A stretch of 64,000 bases of DNA from Pectinophora gossypiella (GCF_024362695.1 NC_065420.1:4496501-4560500); one strand, 5' to 3'; numbered from the stretch's first letter, positions 10,966 to 21,929 are shown. Made by a program: numbers and translations. The notes: generated by a model not told the origin, from the letters alone.

Positions 10966-11496
10966 CCGTTTATACACTCGTCTCTTACGCACTAACAGGT
11001 AAACATATTAGTACGAAAGAGACGACAGATGTGTCACTGATCATGTTACGTTTAGGTGTAAGTGGAACGGAAGAAAAATGTAACCTTTTGTATGGAATTA
11101 AATTAAGGTATTAAACCTCGGTTTTTATAAAGCCCACTTCGATTTCGCAGGTCGATTTTCTACGGTGTTCGTACCAACTAAAAACTTTACGGTTTGGGTT
11201 ATCGACGGTTTAGATAAAGTGTTAAGTATTTTTCTGGTCTAATATCGGTCGCTGCGTCTAAATGAAGGTAACATTGCCTAGTGGCTAGCATGTACATACT
11301 TGAGGCAGAATTAAATAGAAAAGCTCTCACCCAGAGGATTGAACTGGCGACAGCGGTTCTCATACAAAATGCGCGTTAGGGCTTTTCCAACCTCTTTCTA
11401 CTAAGATGCAAATCACGCGTTCTCCGCATAGGGCTACGCAATTCGGATGTCCCGTGACTTACAGGACGGAGTGTCCCTTCTATACTTGTAGTATTG

Positions 11497-11502
11497 TTTA
11501 TT
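11497..11502 (-). terminator. Polyadenylation signal of the chemosensory-protein-like gene
   Basis: On the minus strand AATAAA occurs about 80 nt downstream of the TAG stop at 11581-11583. This supports 11773-11581 as the last exon. Confidence 0.6.
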
Positions 11503-11580
11503 CTATGCTTTGGGAGGTTTAAAAACCAGCAATACCACTCTAAGATCCACTCCTTAAAACTACAGACTACACGACTCAGT

Positions 11581-11773
11581 CTACCGTCCGACTACAGCCC
11601 TCACAGTATTCCTCAGTATATCGGTGACCAGCTCGGTGGTCCTCATGATCTTGTATCCGATCTGGTCGATGAGGGTGATGGCGGTGGTGTAAGCAGGGTT
11701 CATGTTGGGTCGCAGCGGGAACCGCGTCGGCATCGCGTCTGATGCTGCTCCGTCCCACGTCATTGGTGTCGGT
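11581..11773 (-). CDS. Chemosensory-protein-like gene, last exon (novel C-terminal tail)
   Basis: The exon follows an acceptor TTCTTCCAG and stays open to TAG (11581-11583), giving about 63 residues. The peptide opens with Pro, Met and Arg (PTPMTWDGAASDAMPTRFPL). It then has an amphipathic stretch with TTAITLIDQIGYKIMRTTEL and ends in VRAVVGR, with no cysteines. I recognise no domain. The exon starts in the phase needed by the upstream exon (17972-17862): the AG left there is completed by the first A here. Third positions are GC-rich (ATCACCCTCATCGACCAG), unlike the surrounding AT-rich DNA, which supports coding. The polyadenylation signal is about 80 nt beyond the stop. A frame extending further upstream on the same strand (to 12081) runs into S1 repeat and is not exon. 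Confidence 0.75.
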
Positions 11774-11844
11774 CTGGAAGAATAGGTGGTGTAAGTATAT
11801 GGTAATATTGTAGATAATAATAAAGCCAAGCTGTTGTAGTTAAG

Positions 11845-11971
11845 CCGTTGGTCCCGGTTACTAGGTTTTTTTTTGTCCGCAGGGGAGTAGCGTGGTGGAG
11901 TATGCTCCATACCCCCTCCGGTTGATTGATGGGAGGACTGTGCCCAGCAGTGGGACATATATAGGCTATTT
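11845..11971 (+). repeat. S1 SINE, 3' part
   Basis: It contains the central block TAAGCCGTTGGTCCCGG, then AGCGTGGTGGAGTATGCTCC, GCCCAGCAGTGGGACATATA and the tail TTTATGTATGTATG. It lies in the intron before the last chemosensory-gene exon. Confidence 0.7.
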
Positions 11972-12034
11972 ATGTATGTATGATCAGTCTTATTGACTAT
12001 AAGCAGATGAGTTGGGTTTACGGTTGGGTTTATA

Positions 12035-12080
12035 CTTGATGGGATAAATGGGGAGCGCTGAGAGCTGTCATCCGGTACCA
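12035..12080 (-). repeat. R1 fragment, inverted
   Basis: GATAAATGGGGAGCGCTGAG continues to AGCTGTCATCCGG, an R1 5' boundary segment. Confidence 0.45.
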
Positions 12081-12104
12081 AATTTAAGACAACAGCGTGG
12101 CCTT

Positions 12105-12235
12105 CGGTTCCTTTTTATCCCATTAGAAGGTGATTTGCGGGATAAAATGTATCCTACGTTCTTCCCTAGGTCTTAATCTATCTCCATACTAAATTTCATA
12201 TAAATTGGTTTAGCAGTTTAAGCGTAAAAAGGGTT
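12105..12235 (+). repeat. LINE 3' tail-like repeat
   Basis: GCGGGATAAAATGTATCCTA, AAATTTCATATAAATTGGTT and AGCAGTTTAAGCGTAAAAAG resemble the widespread insect RTE-type LINE 3' regions, whose tails typically read CGGTTCAGTGGTTTAAGCGTG. Assignment is from general knowledge of such tails, not from a search. Confidence 0.5.
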
Positions 12236-12794
12236 ACCTTAAGGGTAGGGTAGGGGTTAATTTTTTTAATACCTGAGTACCTATTTAAGTGAGGGATCTA
12301 AACTAATGACTAAGTTTATGAATATATACCTACGTTCTCGTATCGGTAATATAATAAAATAATATAATTGTTCAATTTAAAGTGGGAATCTTCGCAGAAA
12401 AACATAGAATCACCCGCTAGGTATAAAAACTACCAGCCCGAAGCTACGATCGTTTAAACTGTAGAATTATCTAACTAAATAATTGGTAATTTATACAAAA
12501 TTGCTGTCAAAAGGTGTGTGGGTAATACGCTGGTATTTCTGTTCAAACATTACCTTAAGCACATCCATACTAATAGCGTGATTCGATAAATGAAATAATA
12601 TAATCGGTTTATTTATCACGTAACTATGACCGTGCGTTAATTTGTCGTGTCGCGTACTAATATGCGGGCTGCATGCTACGGGGCAGTTCATGTTATGTTT
12701 TTGCCGAGGCGGAAAATATTGTTTAAGTAAGTAGACATATTAATAAGTAGTTTATAATGTTGAAGAGGACATAATCCGTTTGCATAGGGCTCAT

Positions 12795-13084
12795 TTATTC
12801 ATCATCATCAGCCCATTAACGTCTCCGCTGGGGCACGGGCCTTCCCTATGGATGGATAGGGAGAACGGGCCTTAAACTATAACGCGGGCCCAGTGCGGAT
12901 TGATGGTTATTAACGACTCCTAATGCAGCCGGGACCAACGGCTTAACGTGCCTTCCGAAGCACGGAGGAGCTCGAGATGAAAACATTTTTTTGTGGTCAC
13001 CCATCCAATGAGCGGCCTTTGCGAAAGTTGCTTTACTTCAACAATCGCAGACCGAGCGCGTTAACCGCTGCGCCACCGAGCTCC
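12795..13084 (-). repeat. tRNA-derived SINE family S3
   Basis: The tRNA-like head is on the minus strand at the right end (GAGCTCGGTGGCGCAGCGGT). It is followed by AAGTTTTCATCTCGAGCTCC-type middle sequence and the shared central block (complement of GGGACCAACGGCTTAA). A second, nearly identical copy is at 17398-17693. Confidence 0.75.
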
Positions 13085-13089
13085 TTAGC

Positions 13090-13560
13090 TATAATTATAA
13101 CGTAACGTGTAATTACATATGTTTACATTTTGTAAATCAAGTTGACCTTTTATCATAATTAAGCAAGTAGATATTGAAACTATTTATTATTGCTCGCGCT
13201 ATCATAGCTTGTGGCTATGAGTAGATCTTTTACTCGATTAGTCTAATGTAATATAGTCGTCAATTACTACGAAATATCTTCGATATTAATTGGGACGATA
13301 TTTAACTGACATGTGAGGTAATATTATGTCCTGAATTATATAAGTTTCTTTGCCTTAAGGCAAGACTTTACCTATTGGCAAAAGATAATAGGTAACCTTT
13401 CCATTATTGCCTATTGTAAGTTAAGACAGTTTGGAAATAATATTGGAGGAGTCAAATCGATATAATAATTTTATCCATATTATACATATTTTAAATTTAT
13501 ATTATATCGGTTCGATCAAGCCTTCAAAATGAGGTAGAAATAACATAAATATTTATTTAT
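13090..13560. other. AT-rich intronic stretch
   Basis: Nothing recognisable was seen. It lies within the 6-kb intron between chemosensory-gene exons 17972-17862 and 11773-11581. Confidence 0.4.
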
Positions 13561-13569
13561 CTGGATAAC

Positions 13570-13675
13570 CCGACTCTAAAGAAGCATGAGAAGTGTGTCA
13601 GGATCGAAGCAAATGGAATTCCATAGTCTCTGCTTACCCCGTTATTAAATAGGCGTGAGTTTATGTTTGTATGTA
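13570..13675 (+). repeat. R3, 3' part
   Basis: GAAGTGTGTCAGGATCGAAG, AATGGAATTCCATAGTCTCT and the tail GTGAGTTTATGTTTGTATG match R3. Confidence 0.7.
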
Positions 13676-14322
13676 TATACATACACCAATTCTTAACAGC
13701 ATGATTGCCTAAGTTTTTGCAATGCTTATGTGTTGAACATTTTACAATTGTCTGTTTAAATAAACAATAAAAACAGCTTGAATACTGATTCGTGGGAGAG
13801 TAATGTATGGTGGTGCAAAAAATATTTACAGGTACTTATTTAAGTAAGTATGGAAGACACGTACTTAATTACTTTAATAAAAGTCTAATCCTGCTTCTCG
13901 AGAGCTCGTTAAAGTTCGTTCACATTAAACATAGATGATGAGATGTACAAAAAATATCAATAAGTATTCGAGTGTACTTATACTTTTTTAAGAATGTCTA
14001 TTTGAAATTATTGACAAGTTGCCAGTACCCAACCAGTGCCGTGATTAAATTATATTAAAAATAAAATAAAAAAATAATTGACAGGCCTTGTTTTTTTATA
14101 GAAGCGATTGCGACCTTTAAACCTGTAGGGAAATTGAGCCTGTCACACGCATTTCTCGGATATAGGAGTACTTAATGTTCGCATAATACCTCTTTGCTGA
14201 GAAGCAACTACACTTAAGTACCTACTCAGTAGGTATCCCTAGCCAGTAGGTACGTTTTAAATAGTTATTGCATAAACAGTTACCAAGTAATTATGGAATT
14301 AAAGCGGTAGATTACAGACAAT

Positions 14323-14698
14323 GGTGCTAATTCCTGTAAATACCATCTAATTTTATTTTAAGTTATATCTGTCATTTTCTTATCCGCCGAAAAGGAAAGG
14401 GACGGGTAATCGACAAGCATAAAATTTATGGAACACACGTCAATTTTAAGCACAAATCTAAACCAACCGTCTAAACATTTTACATCAGTCAATAACCCGA
14501 CACAGTTAAGTAGACAGCACGTCAAACGGATTGCATACCAGCGACGTGCCTTTTGATTCGCCCGGGTTATTCATTCATTTACTCATTCTTCCTAAAATTA
14601 AGAGCTGTGAATCATCCGTCCCTTTCCTTTTCGACGGATACGAAAATGACGGATATAACCTAAAATAAAATTAGGCGGTGTCTGCAGGAATCGGGGCC
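14323..14698. repeat. Foldback MITE family M2
   Basis: The left end GGTGCTAATTCCTGTAAATA and right end TGTCTGCAGGAATCGGGGCC are imperfect inverted repeats. They extend inward through AATTTTATTTTAAGTTATATC and its complement, then CCGAAAAGGAAAGGGACGG and its complement. A near-full copy is at 34288-34667 and a partial one at 19675-19850. Confidence 0.8.
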
Positions 14699-14781
14699 AC
14701 TATTAAAGTTCAGAGGACACGTGACGTCATACTATTACGGGTTCGAATTACAGCTCAGATTCTACCCACTGAATTCGACTT

Positions 14782-15209
14782 TATGAATGAGGTACTTTAC
14801 AAGCAACTTTCCTCAAAAACAATATAGATGGCGCTGTACAGATTTTCCTTCGTTTAACCTTCTAATTTCATGGATAACAGACATATGCATCTTTGTTTTT
14901 TTTTTTAAGATAAAGATGACCTTTTTTATTTACTTACACCCAGGCACAATTACATTTTCCACCCATTATTATTCTGATCAAAATAAAGAAAAGCAATATA
15001 GATAGCAACGTAATTCTATACATAATGTGATCCAAATATCAAAGCAATAATTATGTTTACATAATATATGTTTCTGCCATTACATTGTATTTTTAAATAA
15101 TTATGTACCTACTCGAGTAATAAGAAAACACGTAATTATCACGGTAAATCTCGACAACGCCATATATATTATATTTGGGGAACACAGCTGGGAAAGTACC
15201 TCATTCATG
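14782..15209. repeat. Foldback MITE family M3
   Basis: TATGAATGAGGTACTTTAC at the left pairs with GAAAGTACCTCATTCATG at the right. An inner ATAGATGGCGCTG pairs with a degenerate complement. Other copies are 18628-18735 (short derivative), 23700-24078 (inverted) and 56165-56825 (interrupted). Confidence 0.75.
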
Positions 15210-15244
15210 TCTGTCAATTGATGTTTGTGCCTCACCCAACAGGG

Positions 15245-15560
15245 TCCACATAATATCACCGTCATGGTTCACGCCGTGACTTGTGCTGAGGGAGGCCCTT
15301 TTATCTCAGGACGTCCAACACCTTATGATCATTTCGACAACCATCCGTCTTGCTTTTTTTATAAGTAACTGTTTAGTGGGATTGTGTCCTCTAACATGAT
15401 GGACTAATGTTATGGGCGATAGGCTGATCCCTTATCAGTATAAGGTTTATCATAATTATCCAGCTTACGACAGTGGCTGCAAGTTGTCTTTGATTACTTG
15501 TGGCTCTGCCCACCTCGTTAGGGATTACGGGCGTGAGTTTATGTATGTATGTATGTTTAG
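15245..15560 (+). repeat. R2 in opposite orientation, with a 5' extension
   Basis: CATGATGGACTAATGTTATG, GATAGGCTGATCCCTTAT and GTCTTTGATTACTTGTGGCT lead to GCGTGAGTTTATGTATGTATG. The stretch before 15375 (AACAGGGTCCACATAATATC) looks like 5' sequence missing from the other two copies. Confidence 0.65.
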
Positions 15561-15934
15561 TGGAAATTTTATATGATGTAATTGTCTTTTTTGTGTGTGT
15601 GGCGAACTTTTATAATAAAGTATTTCTATTCTATATCAAATGTTTTCTAGGATTTCTCGCTTGTGGTGTAATACTATACACCTCGGCCTACCCCTTCGGG
15701 GATACAGGCGTGAAGCTATTTTATGTTATGTTAATTAAAATACCTATTACACGGACATTACCTATGTTTATGGTATGTTCCTATGCTTGATTTTATTAGA
15801 AACGATTAACATTAATAGTTGTTACAGGAAAAATATTTTTATATTGACGTAGGAAGGTAACTAACTACATGTCGACCAAGATTACGGTATGTATAGACGT
15901 ATTACTTAATAGACGATGAATTGGTAGCCTAAAG

Positions 15935-16000
15935 TGATTTGCCGCAGATGGCATTAACTACTTAGTCGGACAATTTAGGAGCGCTAAGGGCTCTAATCCG
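15935..16000 (-). repeat. R1, inverted fragment
   Basis: TTGCCGCAGATGGCATTAAC through GGAGCGCTAAGGGCTCT. A half-copy of foldback family M4 (GGGGTTAAAATGGCCACATC) follows at 16014-16080. Confidence 0.6.
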
Positions 16001-16129
16001 GTAAGTATACAGAGGGGTTAAAATGGCCACATCGAAGCAATTAATCTTAGAAAGCAATATACAATATAGCTACTTGGTCGGAGAAAACTATAGAACGGCA
16101 CATAACTGGTAATATGTAATTCTACTTCT

Positions 16130-16870
16130 TAGTCATGGCCGGATCGTGAATTTGTGAGGCCCTGGGCTGAAACTGCTTGGGGGCCTATCTTAATACTCAA
16201 CTAATAGCAAAAAATATTTTAACAGACATTTTTTTTTTTTTCAAATTATGGTCTACTTTTTAGCGGGATCTGGAGGCCCCTTGTAACCCCGGTGCCCTGG
16301 GCTGCAGCCCAATCAGCCCATAGGTAGATCCGGTCATGTTCTTAGTAGACGTTAATCACGCTTGTTTCTTGACGATTCTTCTACGATTACCTACTTGGGA
16401 TGTAGAGTCTGAGGAACCAATAAACCTATTTCAATATAATCCAACATAAAGCTACATAATGTTATGTAAATAGCGCACATTTAGTTAAAAACAATTGCCA
16501 AAATTAGATCTATATTTGCATTTTACTCGTATACTTTTTGTAGCGCTCATAAACTTAAAAAACTGGTGTTATTATTTCAAACAACAGTTTCTAAAATTAG
16601 ATCTTTAATTTTGAAGTCTGAACGACCTAGAAATATGACTTTTTGTGTCTGACTGCATTAGGAAGCAGTGGTATTTTCCATTTTAGAAATCTGATAAATT
16701 AAGTAATTATCTAATTTAGACTTCAGATTTTAATGATAAATGTGATATTTAAGGCTCTAGGTCGTCTTATGTTATAAACATGTTTACTGTTAATTATTAT
16801 AATAGTACATATAATGCAATTATAGGTAACTAGTTTAATAAAAATCACTCGTAGCTACATTTGAAAATAT
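16130..16870. other. Intronic AT-rich stretch with partial inverted repeats
   Basis: TTCTAAAATTAGATC, ACTTCAGATTTTAA and AAGGCTCTAGGTCGT have imperfect inverted partners (TTTTGAAGTCTGAACGACCTAG) around 16575-16770. This hints at a decayed foldback element. Nothing coding was seen. Confidence 0.4.
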
Positions 16871-16871
16871 T

Positions 16872-16936
16872 CGTCCGGTCAAGTAGTTAATGCCATCTGC
16901 GGCAAATTTATCTACAATAAGTCACGTCAAAAAAAG
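16872..16936 (+). repeat. R1 3' end
   Basis: CCGGTCAAGTAGTTAATGCC then AAGTCACGTCAAAAAAAG. Confidence 0.65.
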
Positions 16937-17397
16937 AAAAATAAAAAATATATTTGAAAATAGAATTAACAATGATGTTTGATAAAATTCAAATATTAGA
17001 CGAATTTGTATTGTGGAAATTTATATTATTTTTTTGCTACGAATTATAAAAGTCCACGATACGGTATAATAAAATATATATCCTGCCCATCAGTTATCTA
17101 GTGGAATAAAAATTAAATGAAAGCTCACATATTTTATTCCCAAGCTAACCGTATTAGGTTACCTACATTTTATAAAAAGTTTCTAGAATGCATGGTTGCC
17201 TAGATTTAAGATATACTTAGTATAAGTAGTTAGAAATTGGAATAACTCCATTATTCGTCGTTGATGTCGCTAACTGACATATCGGAATTATGCTATTATC
17301 AGTAAGACACAAATTATTTTAGCAAAAAATTGCAAAGTCAGCCACGAATTGCACAAAGGGGAATTTCGGCAAGCTTTATTTTTGTCGGTTCCTTGCC

Positions 17398-17693
17398 TCA
17401 TCATCAGCCCATTAACGTCCCCACTGCTGGGGCACGGCCCTTCCCTATGGATGGGTAGGGAGATCGGGCCTTAAACCATCACGCGGGCCCAGTGCGGATA
17501 GATGGTTATTAACGACTGCTAATGCAGCCGGGACCAACGGCTTAACGTGCCTTCCGAAGCACGGAGGAGCTCGAGATGAAAACTTTTATTTTTTTTGTGG
17601 TCACCCATCCAATGACCGGCCTTTGCGAAAGTTGCTTTACTTCAACAATCGCAGACCGAGCGCGTTAACCGCTGCGCCACCGAGTTCCTTGCC
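17398..17693 (-). repeat. tRNA-derived SINE family S3, second copy
   Basis: It is nearly the same as 12795-13084. It includes CATCAGCCCATTAACGTCCC at the 3' end and the minus-strand head CTCGGTGGCGCAGCGGTTAA at the right end. Confidence 0.75.
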
Positions 17694-17861
17694 TAATACT
17701 ATTTAAATTCGACAGGTAGTATTTGATATAGTGATGTTCAGAAGATAGCCACGGTGGTACCTATGTTAGCAAACTTTTAGAAAACATTGTATTTCTCCTA
17801 TTTACCTAAGTAACTTTACTTTTTTCTTTTCACTTAATTTTCCTATTTTATTGATATTTAC

Positions 17862-17972
17862 CTGGAAGTCATGACCGGCGGTAGATAGGGCCTCATGGTA
17901 GGCATGGCGGGGCGCGGGGTGGGCGGCTGCATTGCCGGGCTGCCCGTCACCAGCTCGTCTTCATCACCGAAC
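17862..17972 (-). CDS. Chemosensory-protein-like gene, penultimate exon
   Basis: This 111-bp internal exon has a good acceptor (CATATTCCAG) and donor (GTAAATATC). It encodes about 36 residues, starting FGDEDELVTGSPAMQPP and running through TPRPAMPTMRPYLPPVMTS. It is acidic at first, then rich in Pro and Met. It begins with one base completing a codon and ends with two, so both junctions fit the neighbouring exons (29995 donor, 11773 acceptor). GC content is far above the flanks, consistent with coding. No known domain is seen, and the composition suggests a flexible tail. Assignment to this gene rests on strand, order, phase and composition; transcript support would be needed for certainty. 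Confidence 0.72.
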
Positions 17973-18299
17973 CTGGAATATGGAGAAACAGCATATGTAG
18001 TCAACATAACCATAGAATAAGGAATAATACTATGTATAGAACGGCAACTTTCCGCTCCCCGCCAGCGGCTGAGCTAGATTTACCTCACCCCCCATCGGTT
18101 TTACTTTAATCCTCAATCGTATGGGCGTCAAACATCACACACACAGCTGCGCGTGTACGATAACATCAATGTGTAGTGTATGTGTAAAACGAGAATTTTT
18201 GTATGAAGTGTCCGCGGTGTGACATAACAAGCTCATGACCATATCCCGATGAGGGACTTTCCAAGCCAGGGTCCCCAAAAACAATACAATATATAAGTT

Positions 18300-18416
18300 G
18301 TCTCCACCAACCCGCAGTGGAGCAGCGTGGTGGAGTATGCTCCATACCCCCTCCGGTTGATTGAGGGGAGGCCTGTGCCCAGCAGTAGGACGTATATAGG
18401 CTGTTTATGTTGTATG
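18300..18416 (+). repeat. S1 SINE, 3' part
   Basis: CACCAACCCGCAGTGGAGCA, TGCTCCATACCCCCTCCGGT and CTGTTTATGTTGTATG. It has no tRNA head, so it is 5'-truncated. Confidence 0.7.
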
Positions 18417-18504
18417 TCTGTTATATAGGTTGTAGATATATAGGTTAGGTATATACTTATATTTATATGTTATATATTTATTTGCATGTATTTATTGGTA
18501 AGAT

Positions 18505-18625
18505 GTATGTAAATCGCTTTAAGCGATAAGGCCGCCATTTGCCATGTACTTAGTTAAGAGTCTTTTTGTAATTATTTCTTTTTATTTTGGTGCAATAAAG
18601 TGTATTTGTATTGTATTGTAACACA
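18505..18625 (+). repeat. LINE 3' tail (hairpin CGCTTTAAGCG plus AATAAAG)
   Basis: TCGCTTTAAGCGATAAGGCC forms a short hairpin, followed by TGCAATAAAGTGTATTTGTA. The inverted 57425-57560 has the same layout (CTTATTGATAAGG hairpin then GTGCAATAAAGTG). Such ends are typical of a moth LINE family; the class is inferred. Confidence 0.55.
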
Positions 18626-18627
18626 GA

Positions 18628-18735
18628 TGGCGCTGTACATTGTTGACTTCTTATTTCATGAGGTTTCATGTAAGTAATTATCACTTTAAAAATACAGCGC
18701 CATCTATATTTTTTTAGAGAAACGCGGCCTGGACT
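18628..18735. repeat. Short M3 derivative
   Basis: ACAGATGGCGCTGTACATTG pairs with AATACAGCGCCATCTATAT, and the flanks match M3 ends. It is an internally deleted foldback copy. Confidence 0.6.
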
Positions 18736-19204
18736 TTCCCTTATTGTTTGTGATGTTTATTTATTTGCAATAAAGAGTATTTGTATTGTATTCAACTATC
18801 ATTCAGTAGCCGCACACATTCATACAACAGAATGGCTAATTATTCCAAAAACCTTCAAATAACACAATCCTTTCGCCAATATGCGCATGATAAGTAATTT
18901 GCCAGTTAGAATAATCTTAGCATATTGTAAAACCATTCAAGCCTAACCAGTTTTACACTATAGAACTAATCTAGTAACATAATACCTATTAAATTACTAT
19001 CGTATACGTATTGCTTCAATACAGATGTCTTTAGGGTTACCGCTTTTCTGTCTGATTATTGTCTATCGAGGGGCTCGGGTCGATTCTTCGCCTGTGCCGA
19101 GGTTCGCGTCCAACTGGGCACCTATATAATAATAATAAATGTTTCTATCTTTCTTTCCCCTCAGGCCTGTTGTCTTAATTTTTGTACCGGGTGAGACACC
19201 TCAG

Positions 19205-19645
19205 CGCTCCTTATTTATACTGGGTGTTAGTGACATCGTAACGAATACTGAGAGGGATGATTCAGACCATGATTTTGAGTTAATATCTAGTGGAATTTTC
19301 CGTCGCAAAATTCATGAAATTTTGAGTTTTGTTTTTAATTATTTTCAATTCCATATTGTGCTTTTAGCTACATAGAACCCAAATTTCAATAAAAAAAACA
19401 ATAATGACAAATTATCGAAAATTTTCGATGTAATGGAGACAACAGCTGCTCGAACGGGTCAACGGCCACACGCACCGCGCGCCGCGCGCCCCGCTCCGCA
19501 CGCCCCGCTCCGCGCGCCCCGCGCCGCACGCCCCGCTCCGCGCGCCCCGCGCCGCACGCCGGCGGCGGCGCGGCGGCGGCGCGGCGGCGGCGCGGCCTAC
19601 AAAGTAGGCACTACGAACCGATCCTATTTCTTTCTCTGTCTATCG
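19205..19645 (+). mobile_element. Long relative of foldback family M5 with a GC-rich insert
   Basis: It starts like M5 (GGGTGTTAGTGACATCGTAA) but continues through CATATTGTGCTTTTAGCTAC and GAAAATTTTCGATG into GC-rich tandem DNA. It ends in AAAGTAGGCACTACGAACCG and TTTCTTTCTCTGTC. Similar 3' segments recur at 20755-20830 and 21035-21115, so the longer form is itself repetitive. Confidence 0.55.
19465..19605. repeat. GC-rich tandem repeat
   Basis: Alternating CGCACGCCCCGCTC and CGCGCGCCCCGCGC units of about 14 bp run into GGCGGCGGCGCGGC units. This is an isolated GC island in AT-rich DNA. An open frame through it gives only Ala/Pro/Arg low-complexity and is not taken as a gene. Confidence 0.8.
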
Positions 19646-19674
19646 TAAATAATAAATTTATTTTATTCTTATTC

Positions 19675-19850
19675 TTAAATGGACGGATAATCAACAGGCA
19701 TAAAATTTATGGAATACACGTCAATTTTAAGCAGAAATCTAAAACAACCGACAGAATTAAGTTGACAGCACACGTCAAACGGTTTGCATACCAGCGAGAT
19801 ACCTTTTTGATTCGATTCACATAGGAATCGGGGCCATTATCTACCTAAAA
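19675..19850. repeat. Partial M2 copy
   Basis: GACGGATAATCAACAGGCAT and CACGTCAAACGGTTTGCATA match the M2 interior, ending in AGGAATCGGGGCCATT. Confidence 0.7.
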
Positions 19851-20058
19851 CAGTTGAAACAGTAAATAATTGTATTCTTTGTTGTCATTAGAATAACTAA
19901 CAACCAACTAACACAACCACCACAGATTAGGTAATTAGTTACCTACTATGTCAACCATCCACCAACTTAGTATGTAAGTACCTACGCAAAACTTCGCTAC
20001 ACAAAAATCGAGCGAGATCGCGTCTAGAATTGGGCGGACACTCCGCCAGAGTGTTGCC

Positions 20059-20257
20059 TATCGATATTCTATCGATACCTAGTTAAAAAAAAACCAATAG
20101 TAGGTACCTATCGATAGATCTTTTAGATCAATACCCATTATTGTTACAAAGCAAGACCTATCGGTACTATCGCTAGTATCGATCTAAATGTACTATCACT
20201 ACTTTCGATAGTTTAGACAATTTTCAAGTTCAACAATTGATAATCTACCTATCGATA
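20059..20257. promoter_or_regulatory. Cluster of TATCGATA (DRE/BEAF-type) sites
   Basis: Perfect TATCGATA palindromes stand at 20059, 20070, 20109 and 20250. Partial CGAT/CGATA sites lie between them (about 20177 and 20204). In flies this octamer is the DREF binding element and CGATA clusters bind BEAF-32 at promoters and domain borders. Use in this species is inferred. Confidence 0.5.
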
Positions 20258-20479
20258 GTTCGGCAACTCCGCCGCGTAGGCATTGTCGGCATGTTCAAAG
20301 AAAAAAATTGTCCGAGAGGAGTGATCTTATTATTCTTGTTACATGTTGGTACCGAGGTACTAAGTACATACTAAGTTATTCGTGTTTTAAATCTCATTGT
20401 TAAATCATCAGTAAAGAACTAATTAAACCTATCCTGTTCTGTGTACAATATTCATGTAACGGCTACGTGCTTACATAAG

Positions 20480-20672
20480 TACCTAGTAGACGGGAGCAAC
20501 GACTTAACGTACCTTCCGAAGCACGGATCATTTTACTTTCGGACAATCAGGTGATCAGCCTGTAACGTCCCAACCAAAGACCTTATAAACAGATTTTTGT
20601 GATATGTCCCCACCGGAATACGAACCCGGACCCTCCGCATCCCATCGCTCAACCACTGGACCACATAGGCCA
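20480..20672 (-). repeat. S1-type tRNA SINE, inverted
   Basis: GACTTAACGTACCTTCCGAA, AATCAGGTGATCAGCCTGTA and GATATGTCCCCACCGG lead to a tRNA-like head read on the minus strand (GGCCTATGTGGTCCAGTGGT). Confidence 0.7.
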
Positions 20673-20754
20673 AGAAGGTTCTAAGACATAATTAAAGGAT
20701 CCTGGGACGCAAGACCTCCGAGTTAGGACTTGTTTGATCTGTCTTGATGGATAC

Positions 20755-21118
20755 TCGGACGTGAATAGCCTCACGGATCAAGGGCAACGCGCGCCAATAA
20801 AGTAGGCATTACGAACAGATACTAGGTATTTCTTTGAGTTGATAGGTATCAAGTGAAGTTTCCTGTCGCAAAATTCATAAAAAAAATAGATTTTTTTCAG
20901 TCCCATATTGTGTTTTAAGCTGCATAGAACGCACATTTAAAATAAACAAATAAAAATTACTAATTATTAAATTTGATCAATGTCATCAATAATAATAATA
21001 ACGTATCTACAATTCAGCTATGCGCAGGTGAATAGCCGGCGCACGGGTCAAGGGCAACGCTCGCCAATAAAGTAGGCATACGAACAGATACTATTTCTTT
21101 CTCTGTCACTTGCACCAT
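20755..21118 (+). repeat. Two copies of the AAAGTAGGCA...CTCTGTC repeat
   Basis: CACGGATCAAGGGCAACGCG with AATAAAGTAGGCATTACGAA (20775-20815) is repeated as ACGGGTCAAGGGCAACGCTC with AATAAAGTAGGCATACGAAC (about 21040-21080). The segment between them resembles the 3' half of the 19205-19645 element. Confidence 0.55.
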
Positions 21119-21129
21119 AAACATACTTC

Positions 21130-21300
21130 TCTCTCTCTGTCTAGTCGTCGGCTCGACTCGGCCGCGGCCGGCGCGTCGTCGGCGCGCCTTTGATGCTTTG
21201 CGCTAACGCCGCCGCGCGCTTCCGCTCAGTCGAATACTAAGCTTGACCCGAATCGCGTGATGTTTTTCGAGGATATTTTTTTCGTGTTTGTGAGTGTTTT
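21130..21300 (+). promoter_or_regulatory. GC-rich candidate promoter / noncoding first exon
   Basis: A CT run is followed by CpG-rich CTCGACTCGGCCGCGGCCGG and a TCAGT initiator-like motif (CCGCTCAGTCG, about 21229). A possible donor GTGAGT lies at about 21290. The TATCGATA cluster is about 0.9 kb upstream. No downstream exon could be linked to it, and flanking repeats make this uncertain. Confidence 0.3.
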
Positions 21301-21929
21301 GTGTTTGTTTTATTCTGTAAATGAGTAGTGTCGACTATGATGATAGATCATAGACCATTTACTGCACAAAAGTATGGAAGATTGTTGATGTTTATTAAAG
21401 AGCAAGGTGTTGTGTTTGTGAGTGCGTGTGATACCTACCTACCGCGGAGGAAACGCGATGTTGCATACCTACGTGACGTCACATGTTCTAGGGTACCTAC
21501 CTAGGTACTTCATCCGAAGGAATAACAATTAAGGTAAGGCAAGAGTAGGGTTTTTATTGTTAATAAGTTAGGAACGTTTTAATAACTGGTAGGTAGGTAC
21601 CGTGCGTGAAAAATCGTGGCAGTAGGTGTTCTACTTCAACAAACTCAACATTTTTAAACGTTGCACCACTAAGCATCTAAATACAAGAGAATGAAAACTC
21701 CTACCTAGATACAACATCGTATCACGCACGCACGCGTAACGTAGCCGTGCGTAGGTTTAACGTCTGTGTGCCGCGTTGTTCGACTTACATTGCGGCACAG
21801 TAAAAATTCAAAATCTTAATTAAACATTTGCGACAAGAAAAACACCCACCATCGTTTTTAGTACAATCAAATAGGCGTTCCATTTTTTTTTTTCGTTACG
21901 ATGTTCCTAACACCCTGTATATGCAGCCA

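Noticed and set aside
19433..19648. Open frame with Ala/Pro/Arg-rich product
   Set aside because: It is a translation of a GC-rich tandem repeat inside a mobile element.
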